Shown here: positions 34,742-44,355 of the stretch, one piece after another
Numbering within the stretch: the stretch's first letter is position 1
Layout of the letters: each line of letters starts with the position of its first letter
Assembly: GCA_963698395.1 (NCBI GenBank)
Contig: CAVOQQ010000008.1
Span: 186,001-250,000 of the forward strand
DNA from: JBBQUN01 sp963698395
GTDB lineage: Bacteria; Actinomycetota; Acidimicrobiia; Acidimicrobiales; SZUA-35
Length of the DNA stretch: 64,000 bases
Direction of reading: 5' to 3'
The notes under the pieces: model-generated
What the model was told of the DNA's origin: nothing
Database searches by the model: none
The model's input: only the letters and a program-made list of their open reading frames with translations
Position numbers and translations under genes: made by a program

Positions 34742-34783
34742 GGCCCTTGACGGTAGTCGAGTCCATCGTTATTGTCAGGCTCG

Positions 34784-34805
34784 TTCCAACAGGAATGGTC
34801 ATTCC
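34784..34805. promoter_or_regulatory. Overlapping inverted repeats, probable operator of the second TetR
   Basis: TTCC-AACA-GGAA (34784-34795) overlaps the perfect palindrome GGAATG-GT-CATTCC (34792-34805). It lies 43 bases from the regulator start and 143 from the dehydrogenase start. The sequence is unrelated to the CAAGC palindrome, so the two TetR proteins should have separate targets. Confidence 0.6.
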
Positions 34806-34947
34806 AGTAAGGCGAGGATCGGCGAGCAGGGTTTCTCGATGTCCGCTCAAACCGGACCGACGATCTCGCAGCCCGCACCCTCGGCCGATCACGGCTCGAA
34901 CTGCCTCCGCAGCGCCGAAGCGTTCTGAACGAGAAACGAGAAGATCC

Positions 34948-36468
34948 ATGAGCACTCCCGTCCCCACCACCGTGAACACGGCAACGATCGACGGAGTCGA
35001 AGTCCCGACCGATCACTGGATCGATGGGCGATGGGTCTCCTCGTCGGAGCGATTCGAGAATCACTCGCCGATCGACGGCACTCATCTCGCCGACGTCGCC
35101 GCCGGCGACGGGGCCGATGTCGACGCTGCCGTCGCTGCGGCCCGCACGGCCTTTCCGGCATGGGCCGAGCTCGGCCCCGAAGGACGAGCACCGATCCTGC
35201 ACCGATTCGCCGCACTCATCAACGAACAGGTCGAGGAGATCTCCACGGTCGAATGCGTCGACAACGGCTCACTTCTGTCGGGCCTCAAGCGAGCCGTCGT
35301 TCCCCGAGCCGCTCACAACATCTCCTTCTTCGCCGAGCACGCACGCACGCTCGGCGCAACCATTGAGTCCGAGCATGTCTCGAACCGTGTCCGATGGGAT
35401 CCGAGCGGTGTCGCTGCCCTCATCACGCCATGGAACGCCCCGTTCATGCTGACCACCTGGAAAGTCGGTCCCACGCTCGCTGCTGGGAACACGATCGTGG
35501 TGAAACCCCCGGAGTGGGCACCGTTGACGGCCGGACTGATGGCCCGGATCAGTCACGAAGCGGGCCTCCCGGCCGGTGTCCTCAACGTCGTCCAGGGAAT
35601 CGGTGACACTGCGGGCGCAGCGCTCGTCAGCCACCCGAACATCGAACGGATCAGCTTCACCGGCTCGACGCCGACCGCTCGCTCGATCGGTCGAGCAGCA
35701 GCCGAAACCTTGACACCGGTGAGCTTCGAACTCGGCGGAAAGTCCCCACTGGTGGTGCTGGCCGATGCCGACCTCGACGCCGCGGCTTCCACCATCGCCG
35801 GGCAATACATGAACGCCGGACAGGTGTGCCTGTCGGGAACGCGGATCGTCGTCGACGAATCCGTCGCCGACGAACTCCTCGAGAGGGTCCGTATCCTGGT
35901 GGCCGAACTGGTCGTTGGGGACCCGAGACTGAAGAACACGCGCATCGGCCCGCTCATCCACCCGAGCCACGCCAACCGAGTCGAGGGATTCGTGGAGCGC
36001 GCAAAGCAGGAAGGTGCTCGGGTGCTGTGGGGTGGCGGTCGTCATGAAGCAGGAGAGCTCTATTTCCAGCCGACGATGTTCGATCAGGTCGCCTCCGACT
36101 CGGAGTTGTTCCGCAGCGAGGTCTTCGGACCGGTTCTCAGTTGGCACACCGTGGCCGACGCCGACGAAGCGGTTGCTGTCGCCAACGACCAGGACTACGG
36201 ACTCGCCGCCACCGTCTTCGGTCGCAATGAAACCCGAACCAACGACGTCGCCGATCGGCTTGTCGCGGGCACCGTCTGGGTGAACTGCTACTACGTCCGT
36301 GAACTGGCGGCACCGTTCGGCGGGTCTCGCAACTCTGGCATCGGCAGGGAGGGCGGAACGTGGAGCTTTGACTTCTTCTGCGATGTCAAGAACGTGGCCA
36401 CCCGCCACGGCTCACTCACCAATTCGACGGTCGACGAAGAACACGATGGCGAACGACCCACGGGATGA
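34948..36468 (+). CDS. Aldehyde dehydrogenase, semialdehyde type (HpaE-like)
   Basis: 506 residues from ATG 34948, with GAGAAACGAGAAG upstream. ALDH motifs are complete: ALITPWNAPFMLTTWKVGPT, FTGSTPTARSIGR, the catalytic Glu in FELGGKSP, the catalytic Cys in NAGQVCLSGTRI, EVFGPVLSW and PFGGSRNSGIGREGG. The C-terminal SFDFFCDVKNVAT resembles 5-carboxymethyl-2-hydroxymuconate semialdehyde dehydrogenase (HpaE) and muconic semialdehyde dehydrogenases, which oxidise the aldehyde made by extradiol cleavage. It diverges from the second TetR gene. The substrate is inferred from the ring-cleavage context. Confidence 0.82.
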   Translation: MSTPVPTTVNTATIDGVEVPTDHWIDGRWVSSSERFENHSPIDGTHLADVAAGDGADVDAAVAAARTAFPAWAELGPEGRAPILHRFAALINEQVEEISTVECVDNGSLLSGLKRAVVPRAAHNISFFAEHARTLGATIESEHVSNRVRWDPSGVAALITPWNAPFMLTTWKVGPTLAAGNTIVVKPPEWAPLTAGLMARISHEAGLPAGVLNVVQGIGDTAGAALVSHPNIERISFTGSTPTARSIGRAAAETLTPVSFELGGKSPLVVLADADLDAAASTIAGQYMNAGQVCLSGTRIVVDESVADELLERVRILVAELVVGDPRLKNTRIGPLIHPSHANRVEGFVERAKQEGARVLWGGGRHEAGELYFQPTMFDQVASDSELFRSEVFGPVLSWHTVADADEAVAVANDQDYGLAATVFGRNETRTNDVADRLVAGTVWVNCYYVRELAAPFGGSRNSGIGREGGTWSFDFFCDVKNVATRHGSLTNSTVDEEHDGERPTG

Positions 36469-36728
36469 TTCCCTCCAGCAGCTTCGGTTCACGCTCGCAG
36501 CACCTCGTCAGCGCCATAGCGAGTGACCTGGATCGACGATCTCCGATGCGTTGGCAAGGCACGCCTCCGGCGCTGTGATGGTGTTCAGAAGTGCGCTCGT
36601 CGGATCAAGCGTCGAAGCATCGGGTCGTCGAAAGGCAGAACTCGAGAAGCTTCTGCTCGGATGCGGGTTTTCGGCGAGATCACCCCGCCGGCCCGAACGG
36701 TTCGAGAGTTGCACCGATGTGGGTCGCC

Positions 36729-37414
36729 TCAGGTGGCGGCGGTGGCGCCGCCCGCCTTGCTCTGTTCTCGAGCGACTCGGTTGATGAGGGCGATCGACCC
36801 CGCAAGGTGGCGTCGCAGTTCATCGGCGGCCGCCGCTCCCTGACCGGAGACGACCAGATCCTTCAGCGTTCGGTGTGCCTCGGCGGAGTTGTAGGACTTC
36901 GATCCCGCCTGGAGGCCGACGCTGATCATGAGTCCGGAGCGGTCGGCGAGTTGGGTGGCGAGCTTGAGCAGCCAGGCAGAGTCGCAGGTGGCGATCAATT
37001 CGCGATGAAAGTTCGCATGGACGCTCGGCGAGGCGATTTGTTGGTGGGTGAGCGCTTGCCACGCTGCTTCGACTCGATCGCCGTAGGCGTCGTCGGCGTG
37101 CTGTACGGCACGTTCGAGCGCAACGGGCTCGAGCATGAGTCGGAGCTCGTAGATCTCGCTGGCCTCTTGCTGGTCGATCTTGGCGACGTGCGCCTTGCCG
37201 TGCGATTGCAGTTCGACGAACCCGTCGGATGCGAGATCGCGGATCGCTTCGCGAAGGGGCGTGGCCGAGATGCCCATCTTGTCGGCGAGAGCGGTGATGA
37301 CGAGCGAGTCTCCGGGGCTGTATTCGCCGCCGAGGATGGCGTGGCGGAGTTGGCGGTAGGCCCAGTCGGTGCGCGTGAGGGGTTCGCGTCGTCGTCGGTC
37401 GGTCGTGTGCTCAC
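36729..37414 (-). pseudogene. GntR-family (FCD) regulator, frameshift in the N-terminus
   Basis: The frame from about 37377 down reads TDWAYRQLRHAILGGEYSPG, ALADKMGISATPLREAIRDL and SDGFVELQ (complete winged helix), then the FCD effector domain (YELRLMLEPVALERAV, FHRELIATCDSAWLLKL). This frame has no start codon before ATG 37277, which would cut the DNA-binding domain in half. A GTG at 37412-37414 begins a sensible N-terminus (VSTRPTDDDANP) in another frame. One lost base in the run at 37379-37382 would join the two. It faces the FAH-like gene to the right and is its likely regulator. Confidence 0.7.
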
Positions 37415-37554
37415 GCTCTCATTGTGGCATCTGAAGCCGGGACTCGACACCGGCTGCCGTCTTGATTCTCCATTTCATAGAATATATGATGCCGAAGTTG
37501 CGAGCGTTCCTCCGTGCGCCCGCCCGTCCCCACATACTCTTGGAGCATCACCAC

Positions 37555-38414
37555 ATGGGTTTCCGCCTTGCCAATGTCGCCGGTCGCGCCAGCGCTCGTC
37601 AGCGGCGACGACTACCACGACCTCGCCGAACTCGCCGGCGACGCGACCCTCGCCGACCCGATGGAGGCGATCCTTCGACCGGGGCTGTTGTCGGAGCTCT
37701 CCGCAACGCTGGGTGATCGCGTTGCGACCGGCCGGCTCTCGGCCGACATGGCGAAGGTCGGGCCGCCGGTTCCCCGTCCGCAGAAGTCGTTCGCGGTCGG
37801 TCTGAACTATCAGGCACACGCCGACGAGGGCAAGGTCGACCCGCCCGAGGTGCCGCTCGTGTTCACGAAGTTCCCGTCGTGCCTGGTCGGACCGACTGCC
37901 GACGTCCACCTGCGTAGTGACGCCTGCGACTACGAAGGTGAACTCCTCGTGGTGATCGGCACCGGAGGCAAGGACATCGCCGAAGCCGATGCCTGGAATC
38001 ACGTCGTGGGCATGGCCGTCGCCCAGGACATCTCCGATCGCAGGATGCAGTTCGCCGCCAAGCCACCGCACTGGGATCTCGGCAAGTCGTTCGACACCTT
38101 CGGTCCGACCGGACCGGTGCTGGTGTCGCTCGATGAGTTGGAGAATCGAGACTCGATGCAGATCACCACGACCGTGAACGGAGACGCGCGTCAAGACGAC
38201 ACGTCGGCAAACCTGATCTTCGACGTTCCCACGTTGATCTCGTACATCTCGAGGGTGACCACGCTCGTTCCCGGTGACCTCATCTTCACCGGAACCCCCG
38301 AAGGCGTCGGCGCCGCAAGCAGGCGATTCCTCGCAGACGGCGACGTGATCACCACGACGATCTCCGGGCTCGGGAACCATGACCAACAGGTGCGTGCGTG
38401 TTTCGGACCTGTGA
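37555..38414 (+). pseudogene. Fumarylacetoacetate hydrolase-family protein, two frameshifts
   Basis: ATG 37555 begins MGFRLANVAGRA. A slip near 37590 leads to ALVSGDDYHDLAELAGDATL and the long body FAVGLNYQAHADEGKVDPPE, YEGELLVVIG (metal Glu), KSFDTFGPTGPVLV, and DLIFTGTPEGVGAA. Near 38378 another slip gives the expected end GTMTNRCVRVSDL with TGA 38412-38414; without it the frame runs on into the next gene. The family includes HpaG-type isomerase/decarboxylases and fumarylpyruvate or acylpyruvate hydrolases. In a meta-cleavage context a decarboxylase/isomerase role is reasonable. It shares its direction with the downstream kinase. Confidence 0.75.
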
Positions 38415-38473
38415 GCCGAGCGACGCAATCCGCCGACGACCGACCGAGCCGTTCAACCCCGAGGAAGCAAGCA

Positions 38474-39565
38474 ATGGCACAAGGAATGATCACCTCCGCC
38501 GATGACCTGACCCCAGCTTGGGTGACCGATCTCCTGCGTTCCACGGGCGACCTCGACGCCGCAGCCGAGGTGGCAGTCGTCGAGGTCACGCCATTCGGCG
38601 GCGCCGAGTCGATGGTGAGCTCACTCCTGCGGGTCGCCGTGACCTACGAAGGGCCGAGCGAGGGTCCGTCGTCATTGATCGTCAAGCTCGCGAGCACCAA
38701 TGCAGACATGCGGTTCCTTGCCGGCATGCTCCAGTTCTACGTCCGCGAGGTGCGCTTCTATCGCGAGCTTGCGGCGAGCGTCGACGTCACGACGCCGCGC
38801 TGCTACCTCGCCGAGATGTACCCAGACGATCAGGGTTTCGTGGTGGTGCTGGAGGAGATCGCCGGCTGTCGGGGCGTCGACCAGATCGAAGGACTCTCGT
38901 TCGCCGACGCACGGAAGTCGGTCGAGATGCTGGCTGACTTCCACGCCCCCTTCTGGGGCAAGGTGAAGCCCGATCTGGCCCGAGAGCTCCTCCCCTTCGA
39001 TGACGAGCTGTTGCAGCAGCTGATCCCGGCAAAGAACATCGACGACTGGCAGAAGGTCCGTCCGATGCTGGCCGACGGGTTTCCCCCCGAACTCATCGCC
39101 ATCTGGGACTCGTTCGTCGAGACCGGCCCGCGCATCATGGACGACCTGATGGGCACCCCAACGGTGATCCACGGCGACTGTCGGGCTGACAATCTGCTGT
39201 TCGAGCAAGATGGCAGCGTCGTCGTGCTCGACTTCCAGCTCATGACGGCCTGCAACGGCATGGTCGATGTGTCCTATCTACTCTGCCAGTCGCTGCGCGC
39301 CGATGCGCAGGAGCGCACACCGGAACTGATCGAGGCATACCTCGACCGGTTGGCATCGCTGGGGGTCGACATCGACCTCGACGAAGCCATGCGGGCGTAC
39401 ACCGCGGCGACGATCTTCTTCCTCGGCATCCCGTTCAACATCCTCGCCAACGAGGGGTTGCACGAACGAAGTGTCACGCTCGGACGGACGATGGTCGAGC
39501 GGGCCGTGCGAGAGATCGTTCGTACGGGCGCCCACCTTCGCTATGGGGGAGCGAGCAGTGTTTGA
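38474..39565 (+). CDS. APH-fold phosphotransferase (kinase-like), intact paralogue
   Basis: 363 residues from ATG 38474 with GAGGAA upstream. It aligns end to end with the broken copy at 31533-32614: ITSADDLTPAWVTDLLRSTG, RCYLAEMYPDDQGFVVVLEE, catalytic loop VIHGDCRADNLLF, metal site VVVLDFQLM, and RTGAHLRYGG near the end. This fold phosphorylates hydroxyl groups of small molecules (aminoglycosides, choline, ecdysteroids). Its presence next to ring-degradation enzymes suggests phosphorylation of a pathway intermediate or of an inhibitory phenolic or steroidal alcohol (inference). The stop lies inside the first unit of a 15-base tandem repeat. Confidence 0.8.
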   Translation: MAQGMITSADDLTPAWVTDLLRSTGDLDAAAEVAVVEVTPFGGAESMVSSLLRVAVTYEGPSEGPSSLIVKLASTNADMRFLAGMLQFYVREVRFYRELAASVDVTTPRCYLAEMYPDDQGFVVVLEEIAGCRGVDQIEGLSFADARKSVEMLADFHAPFWGKVKPDLARELLPFDDELLQQLIPAKNIDDWQKVRPMLADGFPPELIAIWDSFVETGPRIMDDLMGTPTVIHGDCRADNLLFEQDGSVVVLDFQLMTACNGMVDVSYLLCQSLRADAQERTPELIEAYLDRLASLGVDIDLDEAMRAYTAATIFFLGIPFNILANEGLHERSVTLGRTMVERAVREIVRTGAHLRYGGASSV

Positions 39566-39627
39566 ACGAACAGGCTCCGAGCGAGCAGTGTCCGAACGAG
39601 CAGTGTTCGAACGAGCGACAGAAGCAG
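39553..39627 (+). repeat. Five imperfect 15-base tandem units
   Basis: Units of consensus GAGCAGTGTnCGAAC begin at 39553, 39568, 39583, 39598 and 39613; the first, third and fourth are nearly identical. The kinase stop codon is in the first unit and the last unit abuts the following gene start region. Confidence 0.65.
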
Positions 39628-39646
39628 TATGGGGATGGAGCAGCAA

Positions 39647-41395
39647 ATGAACACGACGCCGGTCTTGATCGCAGGTGGTGGGCCGGTCGGGCTCGTGCTC
39701 GCACTCGAACTCGACCACCGAGGCATCGATGCGATCCTGATCGAGCGCAATCCAACGACCACACGGCATCCGAAGATGGACATCACCAACGGTCGAAGCA
39801 TGGAGATCTTTCGTCGCCTCGGTGTCATGGACGACTTGCGCGCCGGCGCGGTGTCGGAGCGGCATCCGATGTCGGTCGTCTGGACCGATCACTTCGACAG
39901 TCCCGAACTCGCTCGCTTCGACTATCCGTCGGTCGCCGCCGCACGTGAACTCCTGCGCGAGACGAACGATGGGAGCATGGCCGGTGAGCCGAGCATGCGG
40001 ATCTCGCAGGTGCACCTGGAGCCGATCCTGAAGGCGTACCTGGAGACGCACTGTCGCCACATCGACGTCCGCTTCGGGTGGGCACTCGAATCGTTCGAAC
40101 AGGACACCGACGGCGTGACGGCCGCCATCTCCAACTCCGAGACCGGTGCGACCGAGCAGATCCGGGCGGAATACCTCGCCGGTTGCGACGGTGCCGGAAG
40201 CGTGACGCGACGGACGCTCGGCATCGCACTCCACACGATCGAGCCGGCTGACTTCGAAGCGACCGGGTACGACCGATCGAATGATCTCGACGGTGAGCGG
40301 GGCCGGCCGGAGAGCCCGCGGCGGAAGGATCCGCGTGTGGTGATGATCCACTTCACGTCGCACGACCCGGGCATCTTCGAACGGATCGGTTCGGTGTGGC
40401 ACTACCAGTCGCCGCTCGGCTGGAACGTCATCTCGCAGAACGACAAGGACACCTGGACGGTTCACGTCGCGACCGCCGTCGTCCCGGATCACGAGACTCG
40501 GGATCCAAAAGACATCCTCTTTCAGTTGTTCGGTCGGCAGTTCGACTGTGAGATCCTCCAATCCAACCCGTGGCGGCCGACTCTCGCGTTGGCCGATCAC
40601 TACGGAAGCGGACGCGTCTGGCTCGCAGGCGACTCGGTCCATCAAGTGATCCCGACGGGCGGCTACGGCATGAACAGCGGCCTCGGAGACGCACTGGGGC
40701 TCTCCTGGGCGCTGGCAGCCAACGTGCAGGGATGGGGTGGACCTGGTCTGTTCGAAGCGTACGAGCTGGAGCGGCGCCATGTCGGCGCTCGCGTTCGTCT
40801 GGGCTCGGCTCGGCACGCCGTGATCCGCCGCGACATCGCCAAGGCGTACCACCCGATCATCGGCGAGGATTCCGACGAGGGGCGGGCCCGGCGTAGGGAA
40901 TACGGCGAGCTCATCTCGGAGTTGGGCAACCTCGAGAACGAAGCGTGGGGCCTCGAGTGGGGGTATCGCTACGACGACTCGACCGTGATCGTCCACGAGG
41001 ACGGCCCCGCTCCGCCCTACGAGTGGGAGTCGGTGGAGCCGTCGACGTGGCCGGGAGTTCGCGCCCCGAACGTGTTCCTCTCGTCGGGTGAACCGATCCA
41101 TGATCTGTTCGGTACCGGCTTCACCTTGCTGAATTTCGGCCGCGACGACGTCGATGCGTTCCTCAGCGCCGCCCGATCGCGGGGTATGCCCCTCGACGTC
41201 GTGCAGATCGACGATGCTCACGCTGCGAGCATCTATCGGCAACCCCTCGTTCTGCTCCGGCCCGATCAGCACGTTGCCTGGCGGGGGAGTGCGGTTCCCG
41301 CCGCCGGGGAGATCGACGCCATCCTCGACACGGTGCGTGCAGCAGCTGAGGCAACATCGGGCGGTGCGACCTCGACCGGTGGGTCGCCGTCATGA
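39647..41395 (+). CDS. Class A FAD-dependent aromatic hydroxylase (PheA/TfdB/MhpA group)
   Basis: About 582 residues. ATG 39647 is preferred (GGAG at 39636-39639); ATG 39629 is an alternative. VLIAGGGPVGLVLALELDHR is the FAD GxGxxG site, LAGCDGAGSVTRRTLGI the DG motif, and GRVWLAGDSVHQVIPTGGYG then MNSGLGDALGLSWAL the second FAD motif. A thioredoxin-like C-terminal domain (GTGFTLLNFGRDD, YRQPLVLLRPDQHVAWRG) places it in the PHBH/phenol-hydroxylase group such as MhpA or TfdB. It should hydroxylate a phenolic ring with NAD(P)H. It overlaps the P450 start by ATGA, so they are coupled. Confidence 0.83.
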   Translation: MNTTPVLIAGGGPVGLVLALELDHRGIDAILIERNPTTTRHPKMDITNGRSMEIFRRLGVMDDLRAGAVSERHPMSVVWTDHFDSPELARFDYPSVAAARELLRETNDGSMAGEPSMRISQVHLEPILKAYLETHCRHIDVRFGWALESFEQDTDGVTAAISNSETGATEQIRAEYLAGCDGAGSVTRRTLGIALHTIEPADFEATGYDRSNDLDGERGRPESPRRKDPRVVMIHFTSHDPGIFERIGSVWHYQSPLGWNVISQNDKDTWTVHVATAVVPDHETRDPKDILFQLFGRQFDCEILQSNPWRPTLALADHYGSGRVWLAGDSVHQVIPTGGYGMNSGLGDALGLSWALAANVQGWGGPGLFEAYELERRHVGARVRLGSARHAVIRRDIAKAYHPIIGEDSDEGRARRREYGELISELGNLENEAWGLEWGYRYDDSTVIVHEDGPAPPYEWESVEPSTWPGVRAPNVFLSSGEPIHDLFGTGFTLLNFGRDDVDAFLSAARSRGMPLDVVQIDDAHAASIYRQPLVLLRPDQHVAWRGSAVPAAGEIDAILDTVRAAAEATSGGATSTGGSPS

Positions 41396-42558
41396 GCATT
41401 CCGGTCTACGACGTCGACCTCTTCAGCGATGACGTTCTGCTCGACCCATATCCGCACTATCGGGCGATGCGGGATCTCGGGCCGTTCGTCTCGCTTCCCC
41501 GGCACGATGTGGTCGCAGCGGTGCACTTCGAGGCCGTTCGAGATGTTCTGAGGAATCCCGAGGTGTTCATCTCGAGCGAGGGCGTTGCGATCAACCCGAT
41601 GATGAACGGCGGAAACCGCCCGAATACGTTGATGTCGGACGGCGAGCTCCATCGCCAGTTCAGGTCGGTGGTGGGTCGACCGATCAGCCCGCCGAACATC
41701 GACGAACTCGCCGCGACCATTCACGACATGGCCGATCGACTCGTCCGGGATCTGGTCGGTCGCGGTGACTTCGATGGGATGGCCGAGTTCGCTCAGCGCC
41801 TGCCCGTGGAGATCGTGAGCCACCTCGTCGGGCTCCCGGAGGCCGGTCGTGAGCGGATGCTCGATTGGTCCTCGGCGGCGTTGAACCTCTTGGGCACGGC
41901 CAACGAACGCGGTCTGGCCGATGCGGCGATCGCACGAGAACTGGGTTCCTATGCCGATTCGATCGATCGTTCGATGCTGCGACCCGGCAGCTGGGGAGAC
42001 CAACTGTTCGAGGCTGTCGATCGGGGGGAGATCGATTCGCACTACCTCAGCGGGATGCTGATCGACTACCTCGGACCGGCACTCGACACCACGCTCAACG
42101 GCATCGCCCACATGCTCCATCTTCTCGGCACACATCCCGACCAGTGGGCGCTCGTTCGCGACGAGCCGGACGAGCGTGTGCATCGGGCGGTCGAAGAGGT
42201 TCTTCGCCACGAAACGGTGATTCGCGGCTTCACTCGGCTCACGACCGAGGATGTCGAGGTGTCGGGCGTCCACCTCGACGCAGGCGAACGCGTATGGACA
42301 GTGCTCGCGTCGGCGAACCGCGACGAACGACGTTTCGAGGACCCCGATGCCTTCCGCGTGACCCGGGAACGCAACGCTCATGTCGGGTTCGGATCGGGTG
42401 CCCATCTCTGCCTGGGTGTACACCTCGCCAGGCTCGAGATGCGTTCGCTGCTTCACGCCATGACCCAACATGTCGCCACGATCCATATCGGTGATGCGAG
42501 CATCGGGCTGCACAACGTCTTGCGCACCTTCGACTCGCTTCCGGCCCGCTTCAGCTGA
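41392..42558 (+). CDS. Cytochrome P450
   Basis: 388 residues. The heme loop is GFGSGAHLCLGVHLARLEMR with the axial Cys, the ExxR-type helix is EEVLRHETVIRGFTRL, and the I-helix is IDYLGPALDTTLNGIAHMLH, where the usual Ala-Gly before D-T-T is Ala-Leu. N-terminal PYPHYRAMRDLGPFV is standard for soluble bacterial P450s. It would hydroxylate or O-demethylate a substrate with electrons from a ferredoxin system not encoded in the window. Translation is coupled to the FAD hydroxylase upstream, so both probably act on the same compound or on consecutive steps. Confidence 0.88.
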   Translation: MSIPVYDVDLFSDDVLLDPYPHYRAMRDLGPFVSLPRHDVVAAVHFEAVRDVLRNPEVFISSEGVAINPMMNGGNRPNTLMSDGELHRQFRSVVGRPISPPNIDELAATIHDMADRLVRDLVGRGDFDGMAEFAQRLPVEIVSHLVGLPEAGRERMLDWSSAALNLLGTANERGLADAAIARELGSYADSIDRSMLRPGSWGDQLFEAVDRGEIDSHYLSGMLIDYLGPALDTTLNGIAHMLHLLGTHPDQWALVRDEPDERVHRAVEEVLRHETVIRGFTRLTTEDVEVSGVHLDAGERVWTVLASANRDERRFEDPDAFRVTRERNAHVGFGSGAHLCLGVHLARLEMRSLLHAMTQHVATIHIGDASIGLHNVLRTFDSLPARFS

Positions 42559-42601
42559 GGTCGGGTTCGATGGCAACATCACTCTTCTGGAACGTGGTGA
42601 C

Positions 42602-44309
42602 ATGAGCAAGATCACGGGGGACGACTACCTCGCCAAGACCCTCGCCCGGTACGGGGTGACGCACTTCTTCCATGGGCCGCTCATCGTGCCCGGCGCGATG
42701 CCGCGAGATGGAGCGTCCCGAACACGGTATGAAACCGGTCAGTGTGCACTCCGAGAAGGCCGCCGCCTACATGGCCGATGGCTACGCCAGGGCAACGGGT
42801 CGGCCTGGCATCTGTGGCTCCCAGGGCATCGGTCGGAGCAACCTCCTCGCTGGTCTGCGCGACGCATTCATGGCCCGGTCGCCGATCGTGGCGATCACCG
42901 GCGGCAGCACCGACGAGTACCGGTACCGAGGCGACTACCAAGAGATCGACGACGAGCGAGCGTTCGATCCGGTGACGAAGTTCAACGTGCGGGTCGATCG
43001 CCTCGATCGGCTGCCCGACTTGCTCCGTCAAGCCTTCAGAGAAGCGACGTCTGGCTGCCCGGCACCAACGCATCTCGCGATCGCCGGACTGCTCGGCAAT
43101 ATCACGATGGGCGAGATGGACGACGACGACATCGTCGAAACCAGGTTTGCCCAGATTCCGGCATTTCGGCCTGCTGCCGAGCCAAGCGATGTGGACGCCG
43201 TGCTCACAGCGCTGGCCGCCGCAGAACGTCCGGTCATCGTGGCCGGTGGCGGTGTCGTGGCATCGGGCGCTCAAAACGAGCTGCGCCGCTTCGCTGCGAA
43301 GCATCGCATCCCCGTCGCAACCTCCTTGAACGCGAAGGGGGCGGTCCTCGACGACGACGCGCTCTGTGTCGGCGTCGTCGGCCTCTACTCGCGCGCAAGC
43401 GCCAATCGGGTGGTCCACGAGTCGGATCTCGTCTTCTACATCGGAAGCATGACCGGCGGTCAGGTCACCAATCACTGGAAGACTCCTGGCGCCGGCAAAG
43501 TGGTCATCCAGCTGGACATCGACCCGAGCGGGTTGGGCCGCAACTATCCGAACGTTGCGTCCATGTGCGCCGACGCCCGAGTGGGGATCCGCCAGTTGAC
43601 CGATGGATCGACGACGATCGCTCCCAGGACGGAGTGGCTCGATCGCGTGGCGACGATCGTCGGTGAGTGGACCACCTCGACCAGAGCACTGCGTACCTCC
43701 GACGTCGTGCCGATTCGACCCGAGCGTGTGCTCGAAGACCTGAGTGCCTACCTCCCGGACGACGCGATCTTCGTGTGCGATACCGGCCATGCCGGTATGT
43801 GGGCAGCCCAGTACCTGCAGATGACCAGCCCCAGGCAGAAGTTCCTGCGAGCGGCCGGATCTCTCGGTTGGGGATTCCCCGCTGCCTTGGGCGCGAAGTG
43901 CGGGCAACCCGATCGGCCGGTCTTCGCCTTCACCGGCGATGGCGGCTACTACTACCACCTGTCCGAGCTCGAAACCGCTGTTCGCTACGGCATCAACACC
44001 GTCACGATCATCAACAACAACTTCTCCCTCAACCAGGAGACGCCAGTCTGGAGAAACTCGGGCAACGGCGTCGACTTCGATCATCACTGGAAGTTCGGCG
44101 ACGTCGACTTCGCCGATCTCGCGACTGGCATGGGGGCATTCGGCGTTCGAGTCGAGGACCCGAGCGAGCTCACCAGTGCACTCGACGAGGCGGTGGCGAG
44201 CGGTCTGCCGGCCATCGTCGAAGTGATCTCCGATCCGGCGGCCATGGCGCCCCCTCGCTGGATGCCCGAGCCCACCGGCTTCCTCCTCGACATTGCAGGC
44301 GACAGTTGA
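42602..44309 (+). pseudogene. ThDP-dependent enzyme (acetolactate synthase/decarboxylase family), one frameshift
   Basis: From ATG 42602 the protein begins MSKITGDDYLAKTLARYGVT and HFFHGPLIVPGAM. An extra base near 42703 shifts the frame, after which REMERPEHGMKPVSVHSEKA and AAYMADGYARATGRPGI follow (the Glu of HSEKA is the cofactor-activating residue). The ThDP site is FTGDGGYYYHLSELETAVRY ... NNNFSLNQ (GDG-x-N motif). The length of about 568 is normal. The family includes acetolactate synthase, benzoylformate and phenylpyruvate decarboxylases and glyoxylate carboligase; which one cannot be read. It lies in the P450/dioxygenase operon, so a 2-oxo acid from side-chain breakdown is a fair guess. 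Confidence 0.75.
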
Positions 44310-44355
44310 GCAGCAAGGACGTCCGAATGCACCACCCGAACAGCCAGGAACGAAC

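Noticed and set aside
37514..39565. A genuine 683-residue FAH-kinase fusion
   Set aside because: The expected FAH C-terminus is in another frame after about 38378 and the kinase has its own start with a ribosome site at 38461-38466.
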